Positions 8,838 through 17,976 of a DNA stretch of 64,000 bases are shown here, piece after piece. A program made the translations under genes and the position numbers. A model generated the notes under the pieces. It worked only from the letters and a program-made list of their open reading frames with translations. It was not told where the DNA came from and did not search any database. Each line of letters begins with the position of its first letter. Position 1 is the stretch's first letter. Origin of the DNA: Bog-756 sp963718405 (GTDB taxonomy: Bacteria; Actinomycetota; Acidimicrobiia; Acidimicrobiales; RAAP-2); NCBI GenBank assembly GCA_963718405.1, contig CAVQYZ010000002.1, positions 930,001 through 994,000 of the forward strand, given 5' to 3'.

Positions 8838-9926
8838 GTGACAGTGGCCCGCATCGATCAGGTCATCCCGTCGCTGGCCAGTCGGGATGCCATCGGTGGG
8901 CATGTGATGCAGCTCCGGGACGTCCTGCGCTCCCGGGGCTACCAGTCCGACATCTACTACGGGAACGCCACCCCCGATCGGCTCGATGAGGGCTTCCCGG
9001 TCAGTCGCCTGGGCGATCGTTCGTCCAACGGGCGGGTGCTGCTCTACCAACTGTCCATCGGGAGCGGGGTGGCCGACATCTTCCGCCAACGGAGCGAGCG
9101 CAAGTTCGTCAACTACCACAACATCACCCCGGCCGACCTACTCGAAGCGTGGGTGCCGGCCGTGGGCGAAGAGGTGCGTTGGGGCCGGGCCCAGCTGCGT
9201 GACCTGGCCCCCATCACCGAGTTCGCCATCGCCGACTCCGCCTTCAACGAGCGCGAGCTTCAGGCGGCCGGCTACCGGGCCACCGCCACCGTCCCGCTCC
9301 TCATCGACCTGGAGGGATTCGCCGGCTCGCCCGACCCGGCGCTGGCCCGCCGGCTGGCCCATCAGAAGGCCCAGGGAGGGACGGACCTCTTGTTCGTCGG
9401 CAAGGTCTCACCTCACAAGGGCCAGCACGACCTGATCAAGGCCCTGGCCGCCTACCGACGGCTCTACGATCCCCAGGCCCGGCTGCATCTGGTGGGGGGT
9501 GCCATCAGCGACGAGTACCGCACGGCCATCGAGCGCTTCGCCACCGAGTTGGACCTGCTCGACGCCGTGGACATCGCCGGCTCGGTGAGCCACGAGGAGC
9601 TCATCGCCTACTACGCGGCATCCGACGTCTTCGTCTGCCTCTCCAATCACGAGGGCTTCTGTGTTCCGCTGCTCGAGTCCATGTACCACCGGCTCCCCAT
9701 CGTGGCCTACACCAACACCGCGGTGCCCGAGACGGTGCGGGGCGCCGGTCTGGTCCTTCCCAACAAGGAGCCGGTCCGGGTGGCGGCGGCCATCGATCGG
9801 GTGGTCGGCGATCCCGAACTCCGATCGGTGCTGGACCGGGCCGCCGCCGAGCGCGTGGTGTCGTTCGCCCTGCCCCGGGTGCAGGACGAGTTCGTGTCCG
9901 CCCTCGAGGCAGCCTGCGCCGCGTGA
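8838..9926 (+). CDS. GT4-family glycosyltransferase
   Basis: 362 residues from GTG 8838. Third member of the paralogue set with 1316-2470 and 4742-5827: 'IDQVIPSLASRDAIGGHVM' at the start, 'NYHNITPADLLEAW', 'FVGKVSPHKGQHDL' and the EX7E motif 'NHEGFCVPLLESM'. Located just downstream of the exporter. Retaining GT-B fold predicted; the sugar cannot be inferred. Confidence 0.87.
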   Translation: MTVARIDQVIPSLASRDAIGGHVMQLRDVLRSRGYQSDIYYGNATPDRLDEGFPVSRLGDRSSNGRVLLYQLSIGSGVADIFRQRSERKFVNYHNITPADLLEAWVPAVGEEVRWGRAQLRDLAPITEFAIADSAFNERELQAAGYRATATVPLLIDLEGFAGSPDPALARRLAHQKAQGGTDLLFVGKVSPHKGQHDLIKALAAYRRLYDPQARLHLVGGAISDEYRTAIERFATELDLLDAVDIAGSVSHEELIAYYAASDVFVCLSNHEGFCVPLLESMYHRLPIVAYTNTAVPETVRGAGLVLPNKEPVRVAAAIDRVVGDPELRSVLDRAAAERVVSFALPRVQDEFVSALEAACAA

Positions 9927-9957
9927 CCGCTGGGGCCGGGCCAAATCGGTGGGCCCG

Positions 9958-11169
9958 ATGAAGGTCTCCTTCGTGGTGCCCCGGTATGGGCCCATGATCA
10001 TCGGAGGGGCGGAAACAGCAGCGCGGGCCTTGGCCGAGCGACTGGTCGAGTTCAAGGGGTGGGAGGTCGAGGTGCTGACCACCTGTGCCGAGGACTTCGT
10101 CACCTGGGCCGATGTACTCCGGCCGGGGGAGGAGGACGTGAACGGGGTGCAGGTGGTGCGGTTCGCCGCCGACGCCGGCCGCGACCCGGCCTTCCATCCG
10201 TTTTCGGCGGCGCTGCTGGCGGATCCGGACCGGGCCTCACTGGAGCAGGCCGAGCAGTGGATCGATCTCCAGGGCCCGGTGGTGCCGGAGCTGGTCGAGG
10301 CGGCCATCCGTTCGGACGCCGATGCCCTCATCTTCTATCCCTACCTGTACTACCCGACGGTGCGGCTCATCGACCGGGTGCGGACTCCGACCATCCTCCA
10401 CCCGGCCGCTCACGACGAGCCTGCGCTCCGGCTGCCGGTATTTCCCCGGGTGTTCGACGCCGCTGACGGCCTGGTCTTCCAGACGGCGGCCGAGCGGGAG
10501 CTGGTTCAGCGGAGGTTCACGGTGGCCAACCATCGCCAGCTCCTCCTCGGTCTGGGGGTGGACGATCCCCGAATTCCCGACGCCATCCCGGTCGTCGAGG
10601 CCGGCGAGGCTCTTCAGGACAACGGTCGGGGAGTGGGTGTCCCGGCTGACCCGTATCTGGTCTGCCTGGGCCGGGTCGACCGCAACAAGGGCAGCTTGCT
10701 GTTGGCCGACCTGTTCGCGGCGTACAAGCAGCGTCATCCCGGTCCTCTTCGCCTGGTACTGGCCGGCCCGGTGGTCGAACCGCCCGAAGGGCATCCGGAC
10801 ATCGACGTGGTCGGCCCGGTGTCGGAAGCGCACAAGTGGGCCCTGCTCGAGGGGGCCTTGGCCCTGGTGTCGCCGTCACCGTGGGAAGCGTTCGCCCTGG
10901 TGGTGGCCGAGGCTTGGAGTGCGGAGATCCCGGTGGTGGTCAACGCCGGGTGTGCCGCCACCGTCGAGCACTGTCGCCGGTCCGGTGGCGGACTCAGCTT
11001 CGCCGGCTTTGGCGAGTTCGAAGCCGAGGTGGACCGGCTCTCAGGCGACGAGGAGCTCCGTCAGCGGCTCGGGGGCAATGGCCGGGCCTACGTGGATCGG
11101 TGGTTCCGCTGGCCCCGGGTGATCGATCGCTACGCCACCTTTGTGGAGTCGGTGGTGGCCGCGGCCTGA
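9958..11169 (+). CDS. GT4-family glycosyltransferase
   Basis: 403 residues from ATG 9958. The longer open frame upstream overlaps the previous gene and is not supported. It begins 'MKVSFVVPRYGPMIIGGAE', nearly the same as the 2467-3711 product. It has 'CLGRVDRNKGSLLLADLF' and the EX7E motif in 'WEAFALVVAEAWS'. Last gene of the coupled cluster; it converges with the methyltransferase at 11196-11948, 26 bp away. Confidence 0.87.
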   Translation: MKVSFVVPRYGPMIIGGAETAARALAERLVEFKGWEVEVLTTCAEDFVTWADVLRPGEEDVNGVQVVRFAADAGRDPAFHPFSAALLADPDRASLEQAEQWIDLQGPVVPELVEAAIRSDADALIFYPYLYYPTVRLIDRVRTPTILHPAAHDEPALRLPVFPRVFDAADGLVFQTAAERELVQRRFTVANHRQLLLGLGVDDPRIPDAIPVVEAGEALQDNGRGVGVPADPYLVCLGRVDRNKGSLLLADLFAAYKQRHPGPLRLVLAGPVVEPPEGHPDIDVVGPVSEAHKWALLEGALALVSPSPWEAFALVVAEAWSAEIPVVVNAGCAATVEHCRRSGGGLSFAGFGEFEAEVDRLSGDEELRQRLGGNGRAYVDRWFRWPRVIDRYATFVESVVAAA

Positions 11170-11195
11170 TCCGACCTCATCGGCCCGATGAGGGC

Positions 11196-11948
11196 TTACT
11201 TGACCAACTGGACCAGGCCCCAGGAGCGGCGTTCCAGCGTGGCGGCGAAGAAGGCCCGGGCCCCCACGACGGCCGGGTGGCTCAGTATCCGTTGACGGGT
11301 CACTCCCTCTTTGGGCCGCGGCCGGTAGGCGGGAACGGAAAATCGTTGGGGGTGGGGGTAGACGTCCCACGATGCGAACCCGATGGCACGCGCCGCTCGG
11401 ATCACCATCTGGGGAGTCATGTCCCGTTCTCGTACTCCGTAGAGATCCGAAGCGGTTTTGGACGTCTCGGCGTCGGCGTGTCCCTTGCCGGGCTCACAGA
11501 CGAGGCACATGCCGCCGGGACGGAGGGCATCGAATGCCAATCGAAGGGGGAGCACCTCGTCCTCGGAGTGGTGCAGGGCATCAAAGAACACCGCGATGTC
11601 GAACTGTCCCGGCTGGCCGTAGGGGATGTCGAAATCCTGGACCTCGAAGCCCAGGCCTGGGACATCATGGTGTTCCCTGGCGAAGGCGATGGCCTCTGGT
11701 GACAGGTCGATCCCGGTCACCTGGTAGCCGCGGTTGGCGAAGAGGGCGCTGGTCCAGCCGGCTCCGCAGCCGATGTCGAGGAGCCGCCCCGGTGGGGGAG
11801 GGGCCAAGGTAAAGAGCGGTCCCAGCTCTTGGAGATAGTTTCCACACTGCGGGTCAATCCAGGGCTTTGATGCCGCATGCACCAGACCTTCCACGCCGAT
11901 GGCGTTGAAGTAGGCCGCCTCGACCTCCTTGCGGCTCACTCGGGTCAT
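11196..11948 (-). CDS. Class I SAM-dependent methyltransferase
   Basis: 250 residues from ATG 11948 ('MTRVSRKEVEAAYFNAIG'); the open frame continues upstream without support. Motif I 'LLDIGCGAGWTSALFANRG', motif II 'GIDLSPEAIAFARE' and 'FDALHHSEDEVL' followed by 'ALRPGGMCLVCEPG' give a complete methyltransferase_11/23-type core. It is unrelated to the two methyltransferase-like products of the operon and transcribed towards them. A role in modifying the same glycan is suggested only by position. Confidence 0.83.
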   Translation of the reverse strand: MTRVSRKEVEAAYFNAIGVEGLVHAASKPWIDPQCGNYLQELGPLFTLAPPPPGRLLDIGCGAGWTSALFANRGYQVTGIDLSPEAIAFAREHHDVPGLGFEVQDFDIPYGQPGQFDIAVFFDALHHSEDEVLPLRLAFDALRPGGMCLVCEPGKGHADAETSKTASDLYGVRERDMTPQMVIRAARAIGFASWDVYPHPQRFSVPAYRPRPKEGVTRQRILSHPAVVGARAFFAATLERRSWGLVQLVK

Positions 11949-12242
11949 CGGGGCCGAGGTTACCGTGTGTCGCCCGGAGCAGTCGTGGGCCGCGGGGCGT
12001 CGCCAAGGGGTCTGCAACCCGATACCGCGGTGTCCCACCGTGCCAATCCACGCTGATCGGGCCATAACGCTCAAGGCTGTTCGGTCGGGTACCGATAGCA
12101 ACCTGTGTGAACCGCCTTTACAGGCGCAGTGTTCGAACGCGCCGCCGACGAAGGAGAACCTCCACCCGTCGGCCCCCGACGCCGGGAGGGGTGGCGACCG
12201 GGTTGCGGCGACGACTGGTAGATTTCCTGCTGAGGAGTAGAG
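11949..12242. promoter_or_regulatory. Divergent intergenic region with a GC-rich leader before the L,D-transpeptidase
   Basis: 294 bp separate two divergent genes. The last ~120 bases are strongly self-complementary: GGAGAACCTCC at 12150-12160 and CACCC...GGGGTG arms bracketing 12160-12195. TAGATT at 12219-12224 could be a -10 for the L,D-transpeptidase, and GAGGAG (12231-12236) is its ribosome-binding site. Cell-wall genes of Actinobacteria are often preceded by structured RNA leaders, but I cannot match a known family with confidence. Confidence 0.3.
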
Positions 12243-13418
12243 ATGCCTGGAGCCCATTCAAAGACGGCGACCACGCGCCCCGACAAGGCCTCCGGCAGGC
12301 AGAAGAGCTGGCTGGTGGCCATCACCCTGGCTGGCGTAGCCGTGGTGGCGGTGGCGGCGACGGCGGTGGTCATTCACGAGAACAAGAGCCGGGCCGCGGC
12401 CTCACCGACCTCGGTGGCCGCCGCCCGCGAGGTGGGCGTGGCCACCCGGGCCGCCCCGTTCTCGGTGGCCTCGGTCACCCCGGCCAACGGGGCGGCGCAA
12501 GTGCCGAGCGATGCCACCATCTCGGTGCAGTTCTCCCTGCCCCTCTCGGCCCACTCCGTGACCCCCACGCTCACCCCGGCGGTGGCGGGGACCTGGGAGG
12601 TGGTCACCCCCGACACCTACCAGTTCGTGGCCAGCGGCCCCCTGGTCCCCTCCAGCACCGAGACGGTGACCGTGCCGGCCGGGGTTACCAGTGCCACCGG
12701 TAAGGCCCTGAGCCGCCCGGTCACCACCGAGTTCACCGTGGGCCCGGGCAGCACGCTCCGCCTCCAACAGCTCCTGGCCCAGTTGGGCTACCTCCCGGTC
12801 AGCTTCACCCCGGCCGGAGCAGTGGTGGCCCCCCAAGAGGTGGCCCAGCCCCAACAGGGCACCTTCGCCTGGCGCTTCGCCGAGCCGGCCTCCCTCACCA
12901 GCCTGTGGACCGTGGGGACCCCCAACGTCATCACCACCGGGGCGGTCATGAACTTCGAGTCCCGCCACAACCTCAAGACCGACGGCCTGGCCGGGCCCAT
13001 GGTGTGGAGCCAACTGCTGGCGGCAGCCCAGGCCGGGGCCATGGACCCGGCTGACTACAACTACGTCTACGTGACCAAGGACCTGCCCGAGACGGCCACC
13101 GTCTACGACAACGGGGTCGAGGTGTACTCGACCCTGGCCAACACCGGGGTGGCCGGGGCCGCCACGGCGGACGGCACCTTCCCGGTCTATGAGCGATTCC
13201 TCTCCACCACCATGACCGGGACCAATCCCGACGGCTCCCACTACTCGGACCCCGGGATCCCCTGGGTCAGCTACTTCAACGGGGGCGACGCCCTCCACGG
13301 GTTCGTGCGGTCCAGCTACGGCTTCCCCCAGAGCGACGGCTGTGTGGAGATGCCCCCGGACCATGCCGAGGTGGTGTTCCCCTACACCCCCATCGGCACC
13401 CTGGTCACCGTGTCCTAG
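12243..13418 (+). CDS. L,D-transpeptidase (YkuD) with Ig-like and peptidoglycan-binding regions
   Basis: 391 residues, ATG 12243 with GAGGAG upstream. A single N-terminal membrane anchor (~residues 23-45, 'WLVAITLAGVAVVAVAATAVV') is followed by a Big_5/Ig-like domain (~70-165, 'VTPANGAAQVPSDATISVQFS'), a peptidoglycan-binding-like helical part ('VMNFESRHNLKTDGLAGPMVW', ~235-260) and the catalytic YkuD domain (~280-391). The active-site signature HxxxRxxxYxxPxSxGC is seen as 'HGFVRSSYGFPQSDGC' with nucleophile Cys367. It would form 3-3 cross-links in peptidoglycan outside the membrane. The gene stands alone and converges with the next one. Confidence 0.93.
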   Translation: MPGAHSKTATTRPDKASGRQKSWLVAITLAGVAVVAVAATAVVIHENKSRAAASPTSVAAAREVGVATRAAPFSVASVTPANGAAQVPSDATISVQFSLPLSAHSVTPTLTPAVAGTWEVVTPDTYQFVASGPLVPSSTETVTVPAGVTSATGKALSRPVTTEFTVGPGSTLRLQQLLAQLGYLPVSFTPAGAVVAPQEVAQPQQGTFAWRFAEPASLTSLWTVGTPNVITTGAVMNFESRHNLKTDGLAGPMVWSQLLAAAQAGAMDPADYNYVYVTKDLPETATVYDNGVEVYSTLANTGVAGAATADGTFPVYERFLSTTMTGTNPDGSHYSDPGIPWVSYFNGGDALHGFVRSSYGFPQSDGCVEMPPDHAEVVFPYTPIGTLVTVS

Positions 13419-13440
13419 GCCCGGGGCGGGGGTCGGCCGG

Positions 13441-15267
13441 TCAGATTCCCGTGCCCAGCGGTCGGGGACCTGCGGTGGCCACGATCTTCACTCCGAGGAC
13501 GGATAGTCCCGGGGAGATCCTCCACACCCGGTAGCCACCGATCAATTGGGGAGTGGGCACCGGGGTCAGGTGGCCACCGGCGGCCAGAGCGGCCAGTCCG
13601 GGCAAGGCCGGCGACGCCACCAACAGGACCGATCCTCCGGGGCCCACCGCCAAAGTGGCGCCCGAGGCGTAGTAGAGGGCTCCGTTCTGCTGGTTGTAGA
13701 GGATGCCGCCGGGTTGGATCAGGGCGATGCGGTCATCGGGGAGCTCCCAACCGGCGTTCCGGTAGATGTTGCCGCCACCGTCGTAGGTGTCGAAGACCAC
13801 CACGTCCCGGTCCGAACGGACCGCCGGCCCGAGCCCCTTCATCGCCGCATCCATGGCGTCGATGCTCTGAATGGTCTGCCGGGTGTCGGCGTAGGGGGCC
13901 TGGTAGCGCGGCTGTTCGAGCCAGACCGGTCCCGACGACCGGAGGAGGCCCTCGGGGAGCACGCCTGCGCCGCCGAGGAACCGCTGACTCCCGAGGGCCA
14001 CCACGGCGATTACGCCCACCGTGGTGAGTACCAGCCATGCCGGCGAGGCCCGCTGCTCGTCCCCCCGGGGCCGGTTGAGGGCACCCACGGGCAGCAGCAG
14101 CGCCAGCACCGCGGCCGGAAGATAGGCGAGAAGGTACCCACCCTTGGCGAACTGCACCAGGGCCACCAACAACATGGGGGGAACGATGGCGGCACCAAGC
14201 ACGGCTGTGCGCCCCTGATACCAAGGGCGGCTCCACGGCGCCACCCCGGATTCCACCTCCATGGCCCCGGCGACCGGTGGTGCCGGCCGGGTTCCACCCG
14301 ACCGGTTGGCCAGTGCCCGGATGGCCAGAACCACCGCGGCCAGCAGGGCCAGAACCGCCACCGGGGCCAGGGCCACCGCCGTGAAAGCGGAGAAGGTGCC
14401 GAGGTTGGTGGCACCACCGGCGGCATGGTCGAGGACCGAGGTGGCCTGGGCCGCACCGTCGGTCTCGATGCGGGTGGCATGGACCCAGACGCTGAACCCG
14501 CCGGGCTGGCTCATCGACATGGGTATCAACCACACCCCTACCGCGGCGGCACCGGCCACCACGGTCACTCCCAGGCGGCTCCACCGGCGGGTTGATGCCA
14601 CCACCGGGATCAGGGCCAGCACGGCGAACGACTGGATCATCGACTGCCGGAAGCCGGCCAGTAGTCCGAGGGCCACCACCGCGGCAACACCGTGCCAGCT
14701 GTCCGGACGAGCCCTCCAGGCCAGGATGACCAGGAGCGAGCAGCCCACCATGTCGAAGGAGTAGGTGGCGACGATGGAACCGCTGAACCAGGCGAAGGGG
14801 CAGGTGGCCACCACCGCACCGGCCGCCACCCCGACCCACCGTCCACCGAGGTCGGTCCCGGCCACCGTGGTGAGACCGGCAGCCACCGCCGAAGCCACCG
14901 CCGCCACCAACACCAGGCTGTGGATGGTTCCCACGCCGGTGAGCTGGTGGATGAGCCGGCCGGAGATGACGTACAACCAGTAGCCAGGAGGTTGAGGCTG
15001 GCCGTGCGTGACGTCGTAGTGTCCCACCGCCGAGGCGTACTGGGCCGAGTCCCAGTCGGTCGGCCCGCTGGCCGCGGTCAGCAGGCGCAGGGCCAAGGTG
15101 ACCAACCCGACGACCCAGGGGAGCAAGGCCAACCCGGGCCGGTGGGTGGCCCGCCGCCGTTCGATCCTGGTCAGCGGGGCGCGGGTGGTGACCGCGGCGA
15201 CCGGAGCCACCGGGGTCGACGAGGCCACCGGGGCGACGTCGAGCGCACCGATGGGTTCCGAGGCCAT
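13441..15267 (-). CDS. Polytopic membrane protein, GT-C/glycosyltransferase family 39-like
   Basis: 608 residues from ATG 15267. A cytoplasmic N-terminus of ~45 residues precedes about ten hydrophobic segments. Just after the first segment lies 'GPTDWDSAQYASAVGHYDVTHGQPQPPGYWLYV', with the acidic D-x-D and aromatic-proline features of the first extracytoplasmic loop of GT-C enzymes (written here as a region, positions ~68-100). The last ~150 residues form a soluble domain ending in 'YRVWRISPGLSVLGVKIV'. Probably transfers a sugar from a polyprenyl-phosphate donor outside the membrane. It shares a 341-bp divergent region with the FG-GAP repeat gene. Confidence 0.7.
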   Translation of the reverse strand: MASEPIGALDVAPVASSTPVAPVAAVTTRAPLTRIERRRATHRPGLALLPWVVGLVTLALRLLTAASGPTDWDSAQYASAVGHYDVTHGQPQPPGYWLYVISGRLIHQLTGVGTIHSLVLVAAVASAVAAGLTTVAGTDLGGRWVGVAAGAVVATCPFAWFSGSIVATYSFDMVGCSLLVILAWRARPDSWHGVAAVVALGLLAGFRQSMIQSFAVLALIPVVASTRRWSRLGVTVVAGAAAVGVWLIPMSMSQPGGFSVWVHATRIETDGAAQATSVLDHAAGGATNLGTFSAFTAVALAPVAVLALLAAVVLAIRALANRSGGTRPAPPVAGAMEVESGVAPWSRPWYQGRTAVLGAAIVPPMLLVALVQFAKGGYLLAYLPAAVLALLLPVGALNRPRGDEQRASPAWLVLTTVGVIAVVALGSQRFLGGAGVLPEGLLRSSGPVWLEQPRYQAPYADTRQTIQSIDAMDAAMKGLGPAVRSDRDVVVFDTYDGGGNIYRNAGWELPDDRIALIQPGGILYNQQNGALYYASGATLAVGPGGSVLLVASPALPGLAALAAGGHLTPVPTPQLIGGYRVWRISPGLSVLGVKIVATAGPRPLGTGI

Positions 15268-15608
15268 GGCTCAGGGTACCGAGGGAGCAGGGCCCGGGAC
15301 TGGCATACCAATCGAGGCGAGGACGAGTAATCCGATCGCCGCGGGGTATAGGAGCCGGATACGGAAGAGGCGCCAGTCGATCCACCAGATCCCGGGTGAT
15401 CATCACTAAAGTTCCGGGCCAAGGTTGTCGATACCACGTCCGGTGTGGGCAGTCACAGACAGGAGCCGGTCGGCGCCATCCGGGGTCGGCCATCTGACTC
15501 GGGACGCCACAAGACACTGAATGCCCGATCTACCCGGGCTGTGTCCACCGCCAACTGATCGCAGCGGAAAACGCCGCGGACAAGCAGCAAAAAACAAGGA
15601 GTAACTGG
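15268..15608. other. 341-bp divergent intergenic region
   Basis: No convincing gene. It must hold promoters for the GT-C-like gene (minus) and the FG-GAP repeat gene (plus). AAGGAG at 15596-15601, 7 bases before ATG 15609, is a clear ribosome-binding site. An A-rich run (15585-15600) just before it stands out from the GC-rich surroundings. Short minus-strand frames here have no recognisable content. Confidence 0.5.
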
Positions 15609-17906
15609 ATGAATGAAGTGCTCGGTGCCGGCAGGATTCCCGATTCGTCCAGGAGGAAGCGACGTGGCGGTCCCGTCGCCGTAGTCGGGTGGACCCTGGC
15701 TCTCGTGGCCGGCAGCACCTTCGCCGGAATGGCGGTAAGCACCGCGGCGGCCTCGGCCACCACCCCGGCCGGCAAATCGGTGGCTCACGTAGGCGCCCTG
15801 CCCATCTCGCTCACCTGGCAGCAGACGCTGCCCGACGCCGGAGGCCCGATCGCCCAGAGCTCGCCGTCGGTGGCCACTCTTGACGGCGGAGGCGCGGCCG
15901 CAGTCGTCGGGGACCGCTCCGGCAATGTGTGGGCGTTCCATCTGAGCAACGGCTCCGCGGTCGGGGGATGGCCGGCCCATACCGGCGGACTCCCCGTCGA
16001 CTCGACTCCGTCGGTCACCGCCAACGGTTTCGGCACCGATGACGTGTTCGTCGGCGCCGGTAACGCCGCCAACCCCAGCGCCGGTGGGTACTACGCCTTC
16101 GCCAGCTCCGGGCGGCAGCTCTGGCAACAGAATGCGCCGGACAACAACGGGCTACACGGTGTGCAGGCTTCGATGTCCGTGGGGGACCTCAATGGGGTCA
16201 ACTCGGTGGTGGCCCCGTCCCTGGGCCAGGAGGAGTACGCCTTCAACGCCTCCAACGGCACGATCCTCCCGGGGTGGCCGTTCTTCACCGCCGACAGTGG
16301 CTTCACCACGCCGTCGCTCGCCGACCTCTACGGCAACGGCCAGACCGAGGTGATCCAAGGGGGTGACTCGACGGCAGGCGTGGCCGACGGCCAGACCTAC
16401 ACGTCCGGTGGTCACCTCCGGATCCTCGGTGCCGGTGGCAACCTGATCTGCGCCTACAACACCAACCAGACCGTCGACTCGTCGACGGCCGTGGGGAACT
16501 TCCTGGGCGACGGCGGAACCGGCATCGCCTTCGGTACCGGGTCGTACTTCCCGGGTGCCTCCGATACCAACCTGTTGTTCGCCGCCAACACCTCGTGCGG
16601 AATCGCCTGGGCCGCCAACCTCGGTGGCACCACCACCAGCAGCCCGGCCATCGGCGACATCGAGGGCAACGGCAACGAGGAAGTCCTCGAAGGCGCCGAC
16701 ACCGGATCAGGCGGTCTGGCCTGGGCCCTCAACGGATCCAACGGTGCTCCGATGCCCGGATGGCCCGTGGCCACGTCGGGTCAGATCATCGGGGGCATCA
16801 CCAGCGCCGACCTCACCGGTGGCGGCTACAACGATGTGTTGGTGCCCACCACCAACGGTCTGGTCATCCTGGACGGGCAGACCGCCCAGGTGGTGGCGAC
16901 CCTCGGTGCCGGTCAGGTGGCGCTGCAGAACTCGGCCATGGTCACCCATGACCCCAACGGGGACATCGGGATCACCATCGCCGGTTACAACGGCAACAAC
17001 GCCGGCGTGATCCAGCACTACGAGATCGCCGGCTCCCGGGGCCGGTCCCTGGGTGAGCGGTCGTGGCCCATGTTCCACCAGAATCCCCAACTGACCGGAA
17101 CCCTGACCGCACCGGCTCCGGGTCACCTCAACAAGCCCATCGTGGGCATGGCCCCGACCGGCAACGGCAAGGGCTACTGGAACGTGGCCTCTGACGGCGG
17201 ACTGTTCGCCTTCGGCAACGCCGGCTTCTACGGATCGATGGGAGGCCAAGCGCTCAACCAACCCATCGTGGGCATGGCCGCCACCAAAAACGGAAGAGGC
17301 TACTGGGAGGTGGCCTCCGACGGCGGCATCTTCGCCTTCGGCAATGCCGGCTTCTACGGATCGACCGGCTCGTTGACCCTCAACAGACCGGTGGTCGGCA
17401 TGGCTGCCACTCCCGACGGCCGGGGGTACTGGCTGGTGGCCTCGGACGGAGGGATCTTCGCCTTCGGGGACGCCTCCTTCTACGGGTCGATGGGTGGCCA
17501 ACCGCTCAATCAGCCCATCGTGGGTTTGGCCGCCAGCCCCAACGGCCGCGGGTACTGGTTGGTGGCCGCCGACGGGGGAGTGTTCTCTTTCGGTAACGCC
17601 ACCTTCTACGGCTCCACCGGGAGCATCGTCCTCAACCGACCGGTGGTGGGCATGACCGCCGCTCCTAACGGCCAGGGCTACTGGTTCGTCGCTTCCGACG
17701 GGGGCGTGTTCGCCTTCGGCGACGCCAAGTTCTACGGTTCGATGGGCGGACAGCCGCTCAACCAACCGGTGGTGGGCATGGCTTCCAACCGGGGCAACGG
17801 GTACTGGCTGGTGGCCGCCGACGGAGGGATCTTCTCCTTCGGCAGCGCGCCCTTCTACGGCTCCATGCCTGCCGTGTTCAACAAACAGGCCTACGGGGTC
17901 GACTGA
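15609..17906 (+). CDS. Secreted FG-GAP/VCBS beta-propeller protein with six C-terminal 42-residue repeats
   Basis: 765 residues, ATG 15609 with AAGGAG upstream. Signal peptide: KRR near residues 16-18 then a hydrophobic stretch and 'AAASATT'. Residues ~55-500 are an FG-GAP-like propeller with repeated 'SPSVATLDGGG', 'SPAIGDIEGNGNEEVLEG' and 'ITSADLTGGGYNDVL' units, ending 'RSWPMFHQNPQLTGT', a motif that often closes such propellers. Residues 508-760 are six 42-residue repeats built around 'GYWLVASDGGIFAFG'. The same repeat type ends the SpoIID-like protein downstream. Extracellular or wall-associated; ligand unknown. The repeats may form a second propeller, which is inference. Confidence 0.85.
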   Translation: MNEVLGAGRIPDSSRRKRRGGPVAVVGWTLALVAGSTFAGMAVSTAAASATTPAGKSVAHVGALPISLTWQQTLPDAGGPIAQSSPSVATLDGGGAAAVVGDRSGNVWAFHLSNGSAVGGWPAHTGGLPVDSTPSVTANGFGTDDVFVGAGNAANPSAGGYYAFASSGRQLWQQNAPDNNGLHGVQASMSVGDLNGVNSVVAPSLGQEEYAFNASNGTILPGWPFFTADSGFTTPSLADLYGNGQTEVIQGGDSTAGVADGQTYTSGGHLRILGAGGNLICAYNTNQTVDSSTAVGNFLGDGGTGIAFGTGSYFPGASDTNLLFAANTSCGIAWAANLGGTTTSSPAIGDIEGNGNEEVLEGADTGSGGLAWALNGSNGAPMPGWPVATSGQIIGGITSADLTGGGYNDVLVPTTNGLVILDGQTAQVVATLGAGQVALQNSAMVTHDPNGDIGITIAGYNGNNAGVIQHYEIAGSRGRSLGERSWPMFHQNPQLTGTLTAPAPGHLNKPIVGMAPTGNGKGYWNVASDGGLFAFGNAGFYGSMGGQALNQPIVGMAATKNGRGYWEVASDGGIFAFGNAGFYGSTGSLTLNRPVVGMAATPDGRGYWLVASDGGIFAFGDASFYGSMGGQPLNQPIVGLAASPNGRGYWLVAADGGVFSFGNATFYGSTGSIVLNRPVVGMTAAPNGQGYWFVASDGGVFAFGDAKFYGSMGGQPLNQPVVGMASNRGNGYWLVAADGGIFSFGSAPFYGSMPAVFNKQAYGVD
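17130..17890 (+). repeat. Six tandem 126-bp (42-aa) coding repeats, copy 1
   Basis: Units start NKP, NQP, NRP, NQP, NRP and NQP, each followed by (I/V)VG-M/L. Every unit contains a GYW, an 'A(S/A)DGG' turn, 'F(A/S)FG' and an 'FYGS' end. Units alternate between 'GSMGGQ' and 'GSTGS' endings, so the array grew by duplicating a two-unit (84-residue) block. DNA similarity to the array at 19310-20056 is high enough by eye to allow recombination or misassembly. Confidence 0.85.
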
Positions 17907-17976
17907 TCCGGCACCTGGGCTCGGGCATCCGTCAGCCGCCACCGGCCGAGCACTACCTTGGTCGGCCGAGGAGCAT

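Noticed and set aside
6590..8854. 754-codon minus-strand frame
   Set aside because: Lies antisense to the ABC permease and ATPase, whose motifs are clear; translation is His/Asp/Gly-biased with no recognisable fold.
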